Positions 62,686 to 62,876 of a DNA stretch of 62,876 bases are shown piece by piece. The stretch covers positions 1 through 62,876 of the forward strand of contig NZ_BTPU01000017.1 of assembly GCF_036985595.1 (NCBI RefSeq), written 5' to 3'. This stretch comes from Vallitalea maricola. Its GTDB lineage: Bacteria; Bacillota; Clostridia; Lachnospirales; Vallitaleaceae. The notes beneath the pieces were generated by a model, which had not been told where the DNA came from, searched no databases, and worked only from the letters and a program-made list of their open reading frames with translations. The position numbers and the translations under genes are program-made. Within the stretch, counting starts at the first letter, position 1, and the number at the start of each line of letters is the position of its first letter.

Positions 62686-62815
62686 GTCAGAAAAAATGTT
62701 TTGTTCTGACTTGGTTATTGCAAAACAGTATATGTATATGTTACGCCAGCTACTTGCTCGTCCTGAGCAAAAAGCTGGGTTCGGCGTCCTGCCTCACTAC
62801 TCCACATATACATAT
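62686..62815 (-). repeat. Structured repeat, copy C (inverted, outer arm shortened)
   Basis: Read on the minus strand, this copy has ATATGTATATGT, the core GGAGTAGTGAGGCAGGACGC with CGAACCCAGC and AGCTGGCG, then ACATATACATAT and the same tail as copy B (ACTGTTTTGCAATAACCAAG and the AAGTCAGA hairpin). The 5' arm matches for only 12 bp and then diverges, so the outer part of the stem is lost. On the + strand the tail hairpin may terminate the acyltransferase gene. Confidence 0.85.
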
Positions 62816-62876
62816 CACGAAATAATCATCAATATAATCACAAAACACTTTTTCTTCTAAGCTACATAACCGATTG

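Noticed and set aside
55420..62815. Composite transposon bounded by the inverted repeats
   Set aside because: No transposase, integrase or target-site duplication is visible; the genes inside look like ordinary host genes.

Overview
The window is about 63 kb of AT-rich chromosome (roughly 30 % G+C by eye) from an anaerobic, spore-forming member of the Clostridia. The evidence is a GerA-family germination protein, a CotC-like Asp/Tyr-rich coat-type protein, AGGAGG ribosome sites with frequent GTG/TTG starts, a leucine T-box, a tandem glycine riboswitch, SLH domains and a B12-dependent ribonucleotide reductase. A Vallitalea/Lachnospirales-type organism is a guess from gene flavour only. I found no rRNA, tRNA, CRISPR array or transposase gene.

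Layout. 0.1-1.4 kb: a phage-type end (Cys4 miniprotein, SLH-tagged endolysin, holin). 1.5-5.8 kb: split ThrE-type exporter, NSS transporter, glyA. 6.1-8.7 kb (minus): secreted TraB/GumN protein, LUD protein, 55-aa protein. 8.9-11.5 kb: NHEJ operon Ku, ligase, polymerase, with LigD split in two genes. 11.7-18.2 kb: degenerate EAL protein, gltX, leucine T-box plus leuA, nitronate monooxygenase. 18.3-25.8 kb: MCP, Met/Asp-rich protein, YlbF-like protein, HAD phosphatase, nrdJ and small unknowns. 25.9-32.7 kb: ABC-F ATPase, then an operon of MacB-type permease, ATPase and a membrane protein with ten PASTA repeats and no kinase. 32.7-40.6 kb: cysteine-desulfurase-like enzyme, DUF421/DUF4363 pair, methyltransferase, GerA protein, zinc-ribbon protein, GH38-like enzyme. 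40.8-49.3 kb: glycine riboswitch, gcvT-H-PA-PB-lpd, then an Lrp regulator and ald. 49.5-55.2 kb: acetyltransferase, second LUD protein, xylA-xylR-xylB. 55.4-62.8 kb: rhomboid-fold protein without catalytic residues, large secreted metallophosphoesterase, CotC-like protein, and a glycosyltransferase/acyltransferase pair probably making an exopolysaccharide. This block is bracketed by two inverted copies of a structured repeat.

How the genes work together. Glycine breakdown (riboswitch-controlled GCV system, glyA elsewhere) and alanine dehydrogenase with an adjacent Lrp-type regulator form an amino-acid catabolic block. xylA/xylR/xylB is a complete xylose entry route. Ku, ligase and polymerase would repair double-strand breaks, plausibly in germinating spores.

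Most unusual content: (1) a ~95-bp element present three times, with a conserved GTGAGSCAGGACGSCGAAC core, covarying inner stems and long outer arms that differ in sequence but stay self-complementary, so probably a structured RNA; one copy lies between the glycine riboswitch and gcvT. (2) A second palindrome family built on GGCTGTC...ATACATTTTTA, four copies. (3) The kinase-less PASTA/ABC operon. (4) A T-box leader with two successive antiterminator/terminator modules. (5) Met/Asp-rich and Asp/Tyr-rich low-complexity proteins.
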